From contig DAOKYT010000036.1 in NCBI GenBank assembly GCA_035326025.1, forward strand, positions 1 to 27,885: DNA of 27,885 nucleotides, read 5' to 3'. Under the pieces are notes generated by a model. That model was not told the origin of the DNA, made no database searches, and saw only the letters and a list, made by a program, of their open reading frames with translations. The position numbers were made by a program, and so were the translations under genes. Positions within the stretch are counted from its first letter, which is position 1. Each line of letters opens with the position of its first letter. This document shows, in pieces, positions 7,823 through 15,208 of the stretch. The DNA is from Amarobacter sp035326025. GTDB taxonomy: Bacteria > Chloroflexota > Dehalococcoidia > Tepidiformales > Tepidiformaceae.

Positions 7823-7855
7823 CTCTTACGGTTCTCTTACGGATTCTTAACCGGG
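7823..7855 (+). promoter_or_regulatory. PhoB-box-like 11-nt direct repeats
   Basis: CTCTTACGGTT (7823-7833) is followed directly by CTCTTACGGAT (7834-7844) and a degenerate third unit (TCTTAAC). The 11-nt period and C-T-x-T-x-A core resemble operator repeats of OmpR/PhoB-family response regulators. The site lies upstream of the -35 of the 65-aa gene on the minus strand and also upstream of the PPOX gene on the plus strand. A matching copy occurs at 27857-27878. Confidence 0.5.
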
Positions 7856-7980
7856 CGGGGACGACGCGCGCAGGCCCGCCTGTCGCTTGACGGCGACGTC
7901 GAATGAACGGCGATGCCGGGCGGTTGCGGCCCGCTCCCGCCTCGGCGACGCTGGACCGACACCCCTCAGCGGAGCGAACC

Positions 7981-8397
7981 GTGTCCCTCACTCCCCAGGA
8001 ACTCGATGCCTTCCTCGCCGAACCGCGCATGCCCGTCGTGACCACACCGGGCCCGGCGGTCAACCCCCACCCGATGCCGGGCAGGTATGCCTGGCGCGGT
8101 GGGCAAGTGCTTTTCCCCACCGGTCCCGATTCGAAGAATCCGCCCGCCCTGCGCGCGAACGCACGCTTCAGCGTGGCGGCCGATATGAAAGTGGCCCCGG
8201 AATCAGTCAACGTGATCGAAGGGGGCGCCACGGGACCCGCCGGCGGCCATGCCCTGGCCATGGAGATCGCGCCGCCCGGCCCGGGGGAGAAGCCGGGGCG
8301 CCGTCCCGTGCAGCCGACCGGCGGTAGAGGCAGTCTCGTAGCCGTGAGGCCGGGCACCATCACCTCCCGGGCGCGGTCCCGGGAGTCGAATCCCTGA
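7981..8397 (+). CDS. PPOX-type FMN/F420-binding protein
   Basis: A 138-residue protein resembling small pyridoxamine-5'-phosphate-oxidase-like split-barrel flavin or F420 oxidoreductases. The N-terminal part matches best: LTPQELDAFLAEPRMPVV, then the Y-A-W-R-G-G-Q strand, FPTGPDS, the NARFSVAAD strand and VNVIEGGAT. The C-terminal part is poorer, although VAVRPGTITSR resembles the closing strand of the family. The expected helix in between is replaced by Gly/Pro-rich sequence, so a compensated frameshift or decay is possible. The start is GTG at 7981 with GGAG 6 nt upstream; an in-frame ATG at 7903 would add 26 residues with no family match. Followed after 10 nt by the UbiB-like gene, so probably co-transcribed. 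Confidence 0.6.
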   Translation: MSLTPQELDAFLAEPRMPVVTTPGPAVNPHPMPGRYAWRGGQVLFPTGPDSKNPPALRANARFSVAADMKVAPESVNVIEGGATGPAGGHALAMEIAPPGPGEKPGRRPVQPTGGRGSLVAVRPGTITSRARSRESNP

Positions 8398-8407
8398 GCC
8401 CTGCCCC

Positions 8408-9763
8408 ATGAACAGGAACGCGATGCGGACCGGCCGGGTCCGGCGCTCGATAGAGCCCGCGCGGCTCGCGGGCAGCGCGGCGGTGCGCTGGGCCTCCACC
8501 TACCTCTACCGCGGCGAGCAGCGCCAGCTGAAGCGCAAGCAGGCCGTGCTGCGCACCGCCGAGGATGTCACGCGGACCATGGGCGAGATGAAGGGCGCCG
8601 CCATGAAGCTCGGCCAGGTGCTCTCGCTGATGACCGGCGTCCTGCCCGAGGAGATGGCCTCGCAGCTCGCGGGGCTTCAGTCGAACGCACCGCCGATGGC
8701 GTACGAACTGGTGGAGCAGGTGTTCGAGCGGGAATACGGCCAGCCGCCGAACCGCGTGTTTCGCAAGTTCCAGAAGGAGCCGTTCGCCGCGGCCTCCATC
8801 GGGCAGGTACACCGGGCCGAACTGGCCGACGGCACTCCAGTCGCGGTGAAGGTCCAGTATCCCGGCGTCCGCCAGGCGATCGAGCACGACCTTGCCAACG
8901 TGGGCATGATGATCGGCCTTGGCGGCTTCATCGCCCGCGGGCTCGATACGCAGGCGATTATCCGCGACCTGAAGGAGGGTATCCGGGCGGAGCTCGACTA
9001 CCTCCACGAGGCCGCATGGCAACAGCGTTTCTTCGATGCGTATGACGGCCACGCATTCATCCGCGTGCCGCGGGTGTACCACGAGCTCACGACCAGCACC
9101 GTGCTCGTGCAGGAGTACCTCCGCGGCCGGAGATTTGGCGAGGCCAGGCAGTTGCCAAAGCCGGAGCGCGACCGGCTCGGCGAAATCATCTACCGGTTCT
9201 GTTTCGGCAGCCTGTATCGCCACCGCCTCTTCAATGGCGACCCCCATCCTGGCAACTATCTCCTCCTCGATGATGGCGCGGTCGCCTTTGTCGACTACGG
9301 CTGTGTCGCGGAGTTCAGCAATCCGGTCGTCACCGATTTCAAGTGGCTGATCCGGTCGCTGCTGGCGGGTGACATCGAAGGGTGGCGGCGGGCGACGGAG
9401 CAGCTGGGTATCCTTCACTCCGGCGCGCCGTTCACCACGCGGGAACTGTACGACCACATGCACTGGTACTGGGCCCCAATCCTCCAGGAGCGGGTGGAGT
9501 TCACTCCCGAGCTGGCCGCCGAAATGGTCCGCCGGAACACGATGACGACCGGCATGGGGGGCGAAATCAACAAGCACTGCAACGTGCCCGAAGGCATGGT
9601 GTTCCTGACCCGGATCAACTTCGGGCTCGCCGGGCTGCTGGCTGGTATTGGCGCCTCCGGGCCCTGGCGGGCGATCGTGGAGGAGTACGTGGACGACCGG
9701 CCGCCGAGCACCGAGCTGGGGCGGATTTCGGCCGCGACTACCCGTTCCGGCCTTCCGGTCTGA
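8408..9763 (+). CDS. ABC1/UbiB-family atypical kinase-like protein
   Basis: A 451-residue protein of the UbiB/ADCK (AarF) family, whose members bind ATP and are linked to isoprenoid quinone synthesis or lipid handling at the membrane. Family marks are all present. They are the KxGQ motif at 67-70 in a helical N-terminal region, the alanine-rich loop AAAS at 127-130 in place of a Gly-rich loop, and VAVKVQYPG with Lys148. Also present are the catalytic-loop DPHPGN at 278-283 and the metal-binding DYG at 296-298. Unlike E. coli UbiB, no C-terminal pair of transmembrane helices is evident. The ATG is 10 nt after the PPOX-like gene. Its exact substrate is unknown. Confidence 0.88.
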   Translation: MNRNAMRTGRVRRSIEPARLAGSAAVRWASTYLYRGEQRQLKRKQAVLRTAEDVTRTMGEMKGAAMKLGQVLSLMTGVLPEEMASQLAGLQSNAPPMAYELVEQVFEREYGQPPNRVFRKFQKEPFAAASIGQVHRAELADGTPVAVKVQYPGVRQAIEHDLANVGMMIGLGGFIARGLDTQAIIRDLKEGIRAELDYLHEAAWQQRFFDAYDGHAFIRVPRVYHELTTSTVLVQEYLRGRRFGEARQLPKPERDRLGEIIYRFCFGSLYRHRLFNGDPHPGNYLLLDDGAVAFVDYGCVAEFSNPVVTDFKWLIRSLLAGDIEGWRRATEQLGILHSGAPFTTRELYDHMHWYWAPILQERVEFTPELAAEMVRRNTMTTGMGGEINKHCNVPEGMVFLTRINFGLAGLLAGIGASGPWRAIVEEYVDDRPPSTELGRISAATTRSGLPV

Positions 9764-9892
9764 GGAGGCGGATCATCGGCACATGGCGCGGGTTCTGGAG
9801 CCGCCCGGCGCGGGGCGTCACCCAGACTCCACTTTCGCGGTTACGGGAACGTGTCGAACCTCTGATCAGAACGTGGAAGGGTCGGGGGAGCG

Positions 9893-10933
9893 ATGACGGC
9901 CGGGCAATCCCAGGCAGTGTCGGCAATTTCCGCAAGGAGCAGCCCGCGGCTCGAACTGCAAGTGCTGGCGCTCCAAAGCACCATCGCGCTCTTCTTCGTG
10001 TGCGGAGCGCTGACCGGCGCGTGGGGAAACGGGGGCCCGCCGACTGTGGCAGCCGCGGCCTGGATTGCCACGTACCACGCGTGGCACGCCTGGTATGTGT
10101 TGCGCAGGCGGATCCGGGGGCGCTCCAACCCCGTGATCGAGTTCGCCACACCCCTCCTCGATGTTTCCTGCATCACGGTCGCGTGGGTGGCGCTGGACAA
10201 TCCGGGCTCCCCGTTCTGGGCAGTTTACCTGTACGCCCTGGTGAGCTACGCGCGGCGCGTGTATTCATGGCATTACATCGCTCTCACGGCGTTCATTGTC
10301 GCGAACCTGACCGGTGGGTGGCTCTGGATGACTGCCGGCGAGGCCCACCGGGCCGACGTAGCCGACCTCGTGATCATGAACGTTCTCGCCGTGGTGCTCG
10401 CCTCGAACTCACTGGCGGTGGGCGCCGGCTGGAGGCGGGCCGAGCGCGCGGCGCGCATCCTGGCGGAGACCGACCCGTTGACCGGGATCGCCAACCGCAG
10501 GGTCTTCCTGGACGAGCTGGACCACCTGGCCGGTTCGTCACGCGATCCGTTCGCCCTGCTGATGCTCGATCTCGATGACTTCAAGCGGATGAACGATGAG
10601 CACGGCCACCTCTACGGCGACGAGGTGTTGCAGGACGTGGCCCGCGTGCTCGCGGAGAACCTCCGCGCGGGCGATCGCGTCGCCCGCTACGGCGGCGAGG
10701 AGTTCGTCGTGGCCATGCCGCGTACCGGCATCGAGGACGCCACCGCCATCGCCGAACGGCTGCGCCTGGCTGTATCCGCGACAACGTCCACGACGGTCTC
10801 GGTCGGGTGCGCCGTCCGCGAGGCGGGCGAAGGCGCCGACCAGGTACTGAAACGGGCCGACGACATGCTGCTGCTGGCCAAGCGCACGGGCAAGGATCGC
10901 GTCCGCTGGCGGGAGATACGAAAGAGCGCTTAA
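9893..10933 (+). CDS. Membrane-bound diguanylate cyclase (GGDEF)
   Basis: A 346-residue enzyme making c-di-GMP from two GTP. The N-terminal half (about 24-178) has five or six hydrophobic segments forming a membrane sensor of no family I recognise, then a helical linker. The GGDEF domain starts at the canonical DPLTGIANRR (194-203). The LDLDDFKRMND metal/GTP motif follows, then the active-site GGEEF (267-271). RAGD at 258-261 sits in the position of the inhibitory RxxD site, so product feedback is likely. The catalytic residues look intact. The ATG has a GGGGGAG-type ribosome binding site. No phosphodiesterase or clear c-di-GMP effector is in the window. Confidence 0.92.
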   Translation: MTAGQSQAVSAISARSSPRLELQVLALQSTIALFFVCGALTGAWGNGGPPTVAAAAWIATYHAWHAWYVLRRRIRGRSNPVIEFATPLLDVSCITVAWVALDNPGSPFWAVYLYALVSYARRVYSWHYIALTAFIVANLTGGWLWMTAGEAHRADVADLVIMNVLAVVLASNSLAVGAGWRRAERAARILAETDPLTGIANRRVFLDELDHLAGSSRDPFALLMLDLDDFKRMNDEHGHLYGDEVLQDVARVLAENLRAGDRVARYGGEEFVVAMPRTGIEDATAIAERLRLAVSATTSTTVSVGCAVREAGEGADQVLKRADDMLLLAKRTGKDRVRWREIRKSA

Positions 10934-11198
10934 GGGAGGGGCCGGGTTGGCGCGACGGCGGAAAGGTCCGGGGGTATGGAGACCGCCTTTCCCATCGCCA
11001 GCTCGCCGCATGGTGGCCCGCCGAGCTGGTGGGACACTCCGGCAGCGCGCCGGGCAGCGGTTCGCCCCGGTACGAGCTACGCCGCACGATGGACACCGGC
11101 GCGGCCAGGTGCGGGCGGCCGAGCGCCGGGCGGCGCTCCATGAGCGCGAAAGCTCCTCGTGTGGGCCGGCTCGGAGAACGCGCGCGCTTCCGGGAGCA
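10934..11198 (+). other. Intergenic region between converging genes
   Basis: 265 bases between the stops of the diguanylate cyclase and the DUF1786 gene. I see no gene with family resemblance, no T-rich terminator and no RNA gene. Short open frames here have no ribosome binding site or recognisable product. Confidence 0.4.
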
Positions 11199-12305
11199 TC
11201 ATGAGACCGGCAGCGGGCCGAGCCGGTGCTCGATGGCCGCCACAGCCTCCGGGTAGACCTCGGCAAAGGCACGCACGAGGCCGAAGCAACCGCTGATCAT
11301 CATGTCACCGTAAGGGGCGGCGAAGTAGGGCTGCAGCGCGGTCGAACGAATCTTCTCTCGCTGGGGGCCCGTGGTCGCGACCATCGCCGGGAGCGCCGGG
11401 CGCACCAGGGAGCGGTCGGCGGCCAACGCACCGTGCCCCCTGGAATTGAAAATCTCGCTGTGCTCGAGCGTGCCGGCGGCCATCCTCCCGGTGAAGCGGA
11501 CTATCTGGCCGGGCGTCACTTCCCCGGTGTGGTGTTCGTACAGGCTCGCGATGCGGCGGCCGCGCAGGTGGAACCCCAGCAGGTGCATATTCCCGAGATT
11601 GAGGATGACCGTGTCGTCGTGTTGGGCCACTCGTTCGTCGTGGAGCGCACCCAGGGCCGCCGCGGGGCCGGTATCCATGAAGGCAACCGGCGCTTCACCA
11701 CTCGCGGAGGCGACCATCGCACGGGCACGCGTGAGATAGGGGGGAAGGTCAGCGGGATGGGTGGCGAAGGCCAGCAGGTCGTTCCGGCGCTCGACGACAC
11801 GGCGAAGGTGCTCGAACCGGAAGAGCCGGTCCGAGACCCCGGGCGGCGCCGCCCCGTGATCGAGGCAGCCGATCGCGATCCCGTCGAACTCACCCGGGAC
11901 CTCGAACGCCGCCAGGGCCGCCCGGATGGCGGCGAGGTCGAGATCTCGCAGCTCGATGCGGTCGGCATCGAGCCGCCGGGCTTCGTCGTCGGAGACGATC
12001 CGGATGCCCATCGCCCGCACTTCATCGAGGTCGTCGTTGAAGGTCTGTGCGGCCCCGGGCGTTGCGTAGGCGATGCCGCCGCCAGCCAGGAACTCCTCGG
12101 CGGCCCAGCTGCAAGGCCCGCCGCCGGCGACCACCCCGGTGAGCACAATGGGACGCTGCTGGCGCGCGGCCCGGCGAATGCGGGTCGCGGCCACCTGCGT
12201 CGCCGATGGCAGGACCATCTTCACGTTGTTCTCAACGGGCTTCTCCGGGTCGAACAGCAAGATGTCCTGGGTGCCGGTGCCCATGTCGATCGCGAGGATT
12301 TGCAT
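11199..12305 (-). CDS. DUF1786 family protein (ASKHA-like fold)
   Basis: A 368-residue soluble protein matching the DUF1786 family, sometimes annotated as pyruvate-formate-lyase-activating-enzyme-like. The N-terminus ILAIDMGTGTQDILL (about 3-17) is a phosphate-1-type loop as in sugar kinase/Hsp70/actin folds. A second such stretch, FMDTGPAAALGAL, and NLGNMHLLGFHL in the middle support an ATPase-like two-domain architecture. A cluster of glycines (TGVVAGGGPCSWA) forms another conserved loop. The biochemical role is not established. The ATG at 12305 is chosen over upstream in-frame starts because the conserved N-terminus begins there and TACACT lies 6 nt before it. It converges with the diguanylate cyclase. 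Confidence 0.75.
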   Translation of the reverse strand: MQILAIDMGTGTQDILLFDPEKPVENNVKMVLPSATQVAATRIRRAARQQRPIVLTGVVAGGGPCSWAAEEFLAGGGIAYATPGAAQTFNDDLDEVRAMGIRIVSDDEARRLDADRIELRDLDLAAIRAALAAFEVPGEFDGIAIGCLDHGAAPPGVSDRLFRFEHLRRVVERRNDLLAFATHPADLPPYLTRARAMVASASGEAPVAFMDTGPAAALGALHDERVAQHDDTVILNLGNMHLLGFHLRGRRIASLYEHHTGEVTPGQIVRFTGRMAAGTLEHSEIFNSRGHGALAADRSLVRPALPAMVATTGPQREKIRSTALQPYFAAPYGDMMISGCFGLVRAFAEVYPEAVAAIEHRLGPLPVS

Positions 12306-12311
12306 GGATCG

Positions 12312-12317
12312 AGTGTA
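12312..12317 (-). promoter_or_regulatory. -10 box TACACT for the DUF1786 gene
   Basis: On the minus strand TACACT, then CGATCC, then ATG. The -10 box matches consensus at four of six bases and leaves no room for a Shine-Dalgarno sequence, so a leaderless mRNA is likely. No convincing -35 was found. Confidence 0.45.
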
Positions 12318-12649
12318 GCGCCGGGGAGTGGCGCGTGGATGTGCCAGCCAATAGTCCATGGGGACGCTGAACGCATGGAGGGCCATGTGACTCCGGGCAC
12401 CCGGTTGGCATCACCCGGCAGTTCGGCATGAAGAAAGAGGATGCGATCGTGGTGGCGACCATTGCGGACGAGATGGGCATCGGCTCGTCCCGGGTGCCAC
12501 CAGGGGGACCACGAACGTGTGCTGAGGGAGGCTCGTCCACGTCCCCCGAAGGGGCCACGTGGTTGCGCTTCCCGGGCGTGATGGCCGCGGCGCCCGCGGC
12601 CGCTCCGTGGAAGGGGAGCCGGGTGAGTGATTCGCGCCACAGAGTGTGA
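12318..12649. other. Non-coding stretch with strong hairpins
   Basis: About 330 bases between divergent promoters with no convincing gene. It holds a hairpin at 12537-12562 (CCACGT-CCCC, CGAA loop, GGGG-CC-ACGTGG; ten pairs, one 2-nt bulge). It also holds a perfect 8-bp stem GGCCGCGG/CCGCGGCC with a CGC loop at 12583-12601, and a 9-nt direct repeat GGCTCGTCC at 12482 and 12530. An open frame from ATG 12428 (plus strand, begins MKKEDAIVVATIADE) has no ribosome binding site and loses protein-like character after about 25 codons. The region could hold a small RNA or a gene remnant. Confidence 0.35.
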
Positions 12650-12677
12650 TTGCTGGTTGGTTCCGTCTTGCTAGACT
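12650..12677 (+). promoter_or_regulatory. Promoter of the phosphodiester glycosidase gene
   Basis: TTGCTG (12650-12655), a 16-nt spacer and TAGACT (12672-12677) form a promoter whose -10 ends 7 nt before the GTG at 12685. This supports that GTG as the start and a leaderless transcript. Confidence 0.5.
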
Positions 12678-12684
12678 TCGCGAT

Positions 12685-14055
12685 GTGTTGAGGGGTTTCG
12701 GGTTCCGCCGGGAGACTCTCAGGCAGGAGCCCGTCCCGGCCCTGGCGGGCGAGGCAGCGCTGGGGCTCCCGATGGCGGCGAACGGCGAAGAGTCTGAGTG
12801 GGCACCCGAACCACCGCTCGCCGAGCCGGGCGCACCATCCGCCGCGGCCCGTCGCCGGGTGTTCACGTGGAAGCGGCTGGCGCTTGCCATCGTCATGCTC
12901 GGGTTGCTCAGCGGGGCGGCCGCCTACTCGCAGAAGGAGCGCCTTGCCCCAGAGGTGGCGGACATGAGCCGCCGCCTCATTGGCGACGAGCGCACGGCCC
13001 GGATCGAGGGCTGGTTCTTCAAGGTGGAAGACCAGATCGACAGGGCGAAGTACCGGCTGCTCGGCGGCGAGACCAACCCCTTCGCGACGCGGCAGATCCG
13101 GGTCGAGTTCGTGCCAAAGCCAACGGCCCGCGAGATCCACTTCTCCGCCGGCAATGGCGCGGACCACCTCCCGGCGCCCGATGCGTTCCAGCCGCTGCCC
13201 ATGATCCCGCCCGCAACCCGCGCGCTCCGGGAGGACCTCGAGGACGGCGAGGGGGTGTGGACCAGTGTAGGCCTCCCGCTCTCGTCCGGTCCCGAGCCGC
13301 TGATGATGAAGACGTTCATCCGGCCTGATACCGATCGGCCGTACGCGCTCGCCGGGGTCTTGCTCATCGACCACCGCCGGATTCGTCTCCACCTGGTGGG
13401 CGGCACGGAAGACCCGGGGGGCGACCTTGGCGTGCGCGGGCCGGGCGCCATCCCCGATGAGCACCGCGACGAGCTCCTTGCCGCGTGGAATGGCGGCTTC
13501 AAGGGTCCACATGGGGGCTTCGGCATGGTGGCCAACGGCCTGACCTACCGTGCCCTGCGGAACGGGCTCGCCACCATCTGCGTGAAGGACAGCGGCGCCA
13601 TCGTCCTCGGCGAGTACGGCCGCGACTTCACCTGGGACGAGAGCTTCGACAGCTGCCGCCAGAACGTCATCCTGCTCGTCGACAGGGGCGAAGTGAGCAG
13701 GCGAACGACCGAAGGCAACGACACCTGGGGCTATGTCCAGGTCAACAGCTCGGAGTTCATCACCTGGCGGTCGGCCGTGGGACTGACGAAGGACGGTGAC
13801 CTGCTGGTGGCGGCTGGCAATTCGCTCAGCGCGGAGACGCTGGCGAAGGCGCTCTGGGCCGCGGGCGCGGAATACGCGATGCAGCTCGACATCAACAGCC
13901 CATACGTATTGGCCGGCCTGTTCTTCCGGCAGCCCGATGGGACGGTGAAGCCCGAGAAGTTCATGGATTCGATGCCCGATGGCGCGAGCCGGTTTCTGCG
14001 CACGCAGGAACGCGACTTCATGTACGTCACGCTCGATGAGAGCGGGTATCGCTGA
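12685..14055 (+). CDS. Membrane-anchored NAGPA-type phosphodiester glycosidase
   Basis: A 456-residue protein with a cytosolic N-terminus of about 55 residues, one transmembrane helix (about 58-78, after R-R-R-V-F-T-W-K) and a large extracellular domain. The last 200 residues match the NAGPA/phosphodiester glycosidase domain. They include A-A-W-N-G-G-F-K (AxNGGF motif), a conserved G-F-G-M strand, LVDRGEVS, and G-A-E-Y-A-M-Q-L-D-I-N-S, corresponding to the usual GA-x-x-A-x-x-L-D-G-G-S. Relatives uncover or hydrolyse sugar phosphodiesters or act on cell-wall glycans; the substrate here is unknown. A longer in-frame start at 12646 exists, but the promoter at 12650-12677 would lie inside it, so GTG 12685 is preferred. 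It converges with the metzincin gene, 26 nt apart. Confidence 0.78.
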   Translation: MLRGFGFRRETLRQEPVPALAGEAALGLPMAANGEESEWAPEPPLAEPGAPSAAARRRVFTWKRLALAIVMLGLLSGAAAYSQKERLAPEVADMSRRLIGDERTARIEGWFFKVEDQIDRAKYRLLGGETNPFATRQIRVEFVPKPTAREIHFSAGNGADHLPAPDAFQPLPMIPPATRALREDLEDGEGVWTSVGLPLSSGPEPLMMKTFIRPDTDRPYALAGVLLIDHRRIRLHLVGGTEDPGGDLGVRGPGAIPDEHRDELLAAWNGGFKGPHGGFGMVANGLTYRALRNGLATICVKDSGAIVLGEYGRDFTWDESFDSCRQNVILLVDRGEVSRRTTEGNDTWGYVQVNSSEFITWRSAVGLTKDGDLLVAAGNSLSAETLAKALWAAGAEYAMQLDINSPYVLAGLFFRQPDGTVKPEKFMDSMPDGASRFLRTQERDFMYVTLDESGYR

Positions 14056-14081
14056 CGGTGCACCGGCCCAGGGATCGCACC

Positions 14082-15152
14082 TTAGCCGCCGGGGAAGATG
14101 GCGGCGCAGGGCGCACTGGCGAACGCCCAGTAGGCGCGACCGCCGTTCATCTCGCGGAGCTCCTGGAGGCCACCGGGCAAGCCGCGGATCCAGGTCCGCC
14201 AGGCGCCGCCTTCGTGCGCATACAGGGCGGCCAGGCAGTACAGACTCTCCCCGAGTGAATCAGCGGGCACGCCGGGGAGCACGACGAAGTTCCAGCCGGG
14301 CTCGAGGATGACCAGCATTTCTGGCGGAGCAGGCGGCGGCGCCTCCTGGAGGGGGTAGAGCGCCACCAGGCCCGCGATGTCGTCGGATTCGAGCTTTCGC
14401 AGCACCCCGCGGTAGTGGTAGTGCATGACGGCGGCGAGCTCGGCCTCGGTGCACGGCCCAAATGGCACGGGGCACGAGTGCTCGAGGCCGGCCATGTGTC
14501 CCATTTCGTGCAGCATTACCGTGCGCCAGTCGAGGGCACCCCCGGGAATCCCGGCCTGGGTGGCTGCCTCCGGGTTGCTGTTCAGCAGCATGTCGACCTC
14601 GTGGGCCGTTTCCTTGCTGGTCACTCCCAGCACGCAGCCCGGATGACAGGGCATGGCGGCCCAGGAGATGACGTTCTCGCCATCGGGCCCGGATTCGAGG
14701 ATCGAGGCCACGTTGTCCGTGATACCCACGTACCGAAACGCGAAACGCGAGTCTGCCACGCTGCTCCACGTCTGCAGGCCGGCAACAACAGCCTGTGGAC
14801 CAACGAGCTCGGGAGCACCGGTGGGGTTATACGCGACGGAGACGGGCAGTTCATCGTCGTCCCACGTCCAGCCCCACGGCGCCCATTGCGCTGAAACATC
14901 GCTATCGGAGAGCTGGCCGCCCGGGACGAGCAGCACTGCCGTCTGCCTTGCCGTGGCCACGGCCTCGTCCGCGTTGGCGGCCGCAACAAGGAACTGGAGC
15001 AACACCGGCGGCCCATCCGCGCGATGCACTTCCAGGGCGAGCGCGTGCGATCCGGCGGCGCGGGCCGGGGCCATGCCCGCCAGGCCGGGCGCGGGCGACG
15101 CGAGAGCCCCCAGGATGGCCATGGCCAGCACCAGCGCGGCAAACCGTTTCAC
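14082..15152 (-). CDS. Secreted metzincin protease with C-terminal GWN domain
   Basis: A 356-residue exported zinc protease. A signal peptide occupies about residues 1-33 (FAALVLAMAILGALA core, cleavage near ARAA). The catalytic domain has HEMGHMAGLEH at 215-225, the full HExxHxxGxxH metzincin motif, and a following A-V-M-H-Y Met-turn. Six or more cysteines, including CHPGC and CPVPFGPC, suggest disulfides outside the cell. Residues 283-356 form a small domain starting EPGWNFVVLPG and containing L-P-G-G-L-Q-E-L and a Y-W near the end, shared with two other proteins in this window. The GTG start is chosen because TACTGT lies 7 nt upstream and the signal peptide begins there. The next metzincin is 57 nt upstream on the same strand. 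Confidence 0.82.
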   Translation of the reverse strand: MKRFAALVLAMAILGALASPAPGLAGMAPARAAGSHALALEVHRADGPPVLLQFLVAAANADEAVATARQTAVLLVPGGQLSDSDVSAQWAPWGWTWDDDELPVSVAYNPTGAPELVGPQAVVAGLQTWSSVADSRFAFRYVGITDNVASILESGPDGENVISWAAMPCHPGCVLGVTSKETAHEVDMLLNSNPEAATQAGIPGGALDWRTVMLHEMGHMAGLEHSCPVPFGPCTEAELAAVMHYHYRGVLRKLESDDIAGLVALYPLQEAPPPAPPEMLVILEPGWNFVVLPGVPADSLGESLYCLAALYAHEGGAWRTWIRGLPGGLQELREMNGGRAYWAFASAPCAAIFPGG

Positions 15153-15159
15153 AGCGGCG

Positions 15160-15188
15160 ACAGTACCGCGGCGGCGTGAGGAGGTCAC
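15160..15188 (-). promoter_or_regulatory. Promoter of the first metzincin gene
   Basis: On the minus strand GTGACC (15188-15183), a 17-nt spacer and TACTGT (15165-15160), then 7 nt to the GTG start. This is the same leaderless arrangement seen at other genes here. It lies in the gap between the two metzincin genes, so they need not share a transcript. Confidence 0.45.
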
Positions 15189-15208
15189 CCGGGGACGAGC
15201 CAGCGCGG

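Noticed and set aside
8310..8405. tRNA-like segment with a GTCGAATCCC stretch
   Set aside because: The T-arm-like stem is only 4 bp with a 6-nt loop, and no acceptor or anticodon stem can be formed; it lies in the end of the PPOX-like gene.
8360..9577. Long minus-strand open frame (405 codons) opposite the UbiB-like gene
   Set aside because: No family resemblance; the plus strand has every UbiB motif. It is a product of high-GC codon bias.
10950..11190. Possible RNase P RNA, from GGAAAGGTCCGGGGG
   Set aside because: Resembles the family core only loosely, and the conserved 3' core (ACAGAAACCCGGC-like) is missing; the region is also too short.
11226..12431. Plus-strand open frame (401 codons) opposite the DUF1786 gene
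   Set aside because: No recognisable domain and no ribosome binding site; the minus strand carries the conserved protein and a promoter.
12480..12530. T-box-like GGTGGCACC stretch on the minus strand
   Set aside because: No antiterminator bulge, specifier stem or aminoacyl-tRNA synthetase gene; the motif match is by chance in GC-rich sequence.
12428..12649. Small plus-strand gene beginning MKKEDAIVVATIADE
   Set aside because: No ribosome binding site and low-complexity sequence after about 25 codons; kept only as a note in the intergenic entry.
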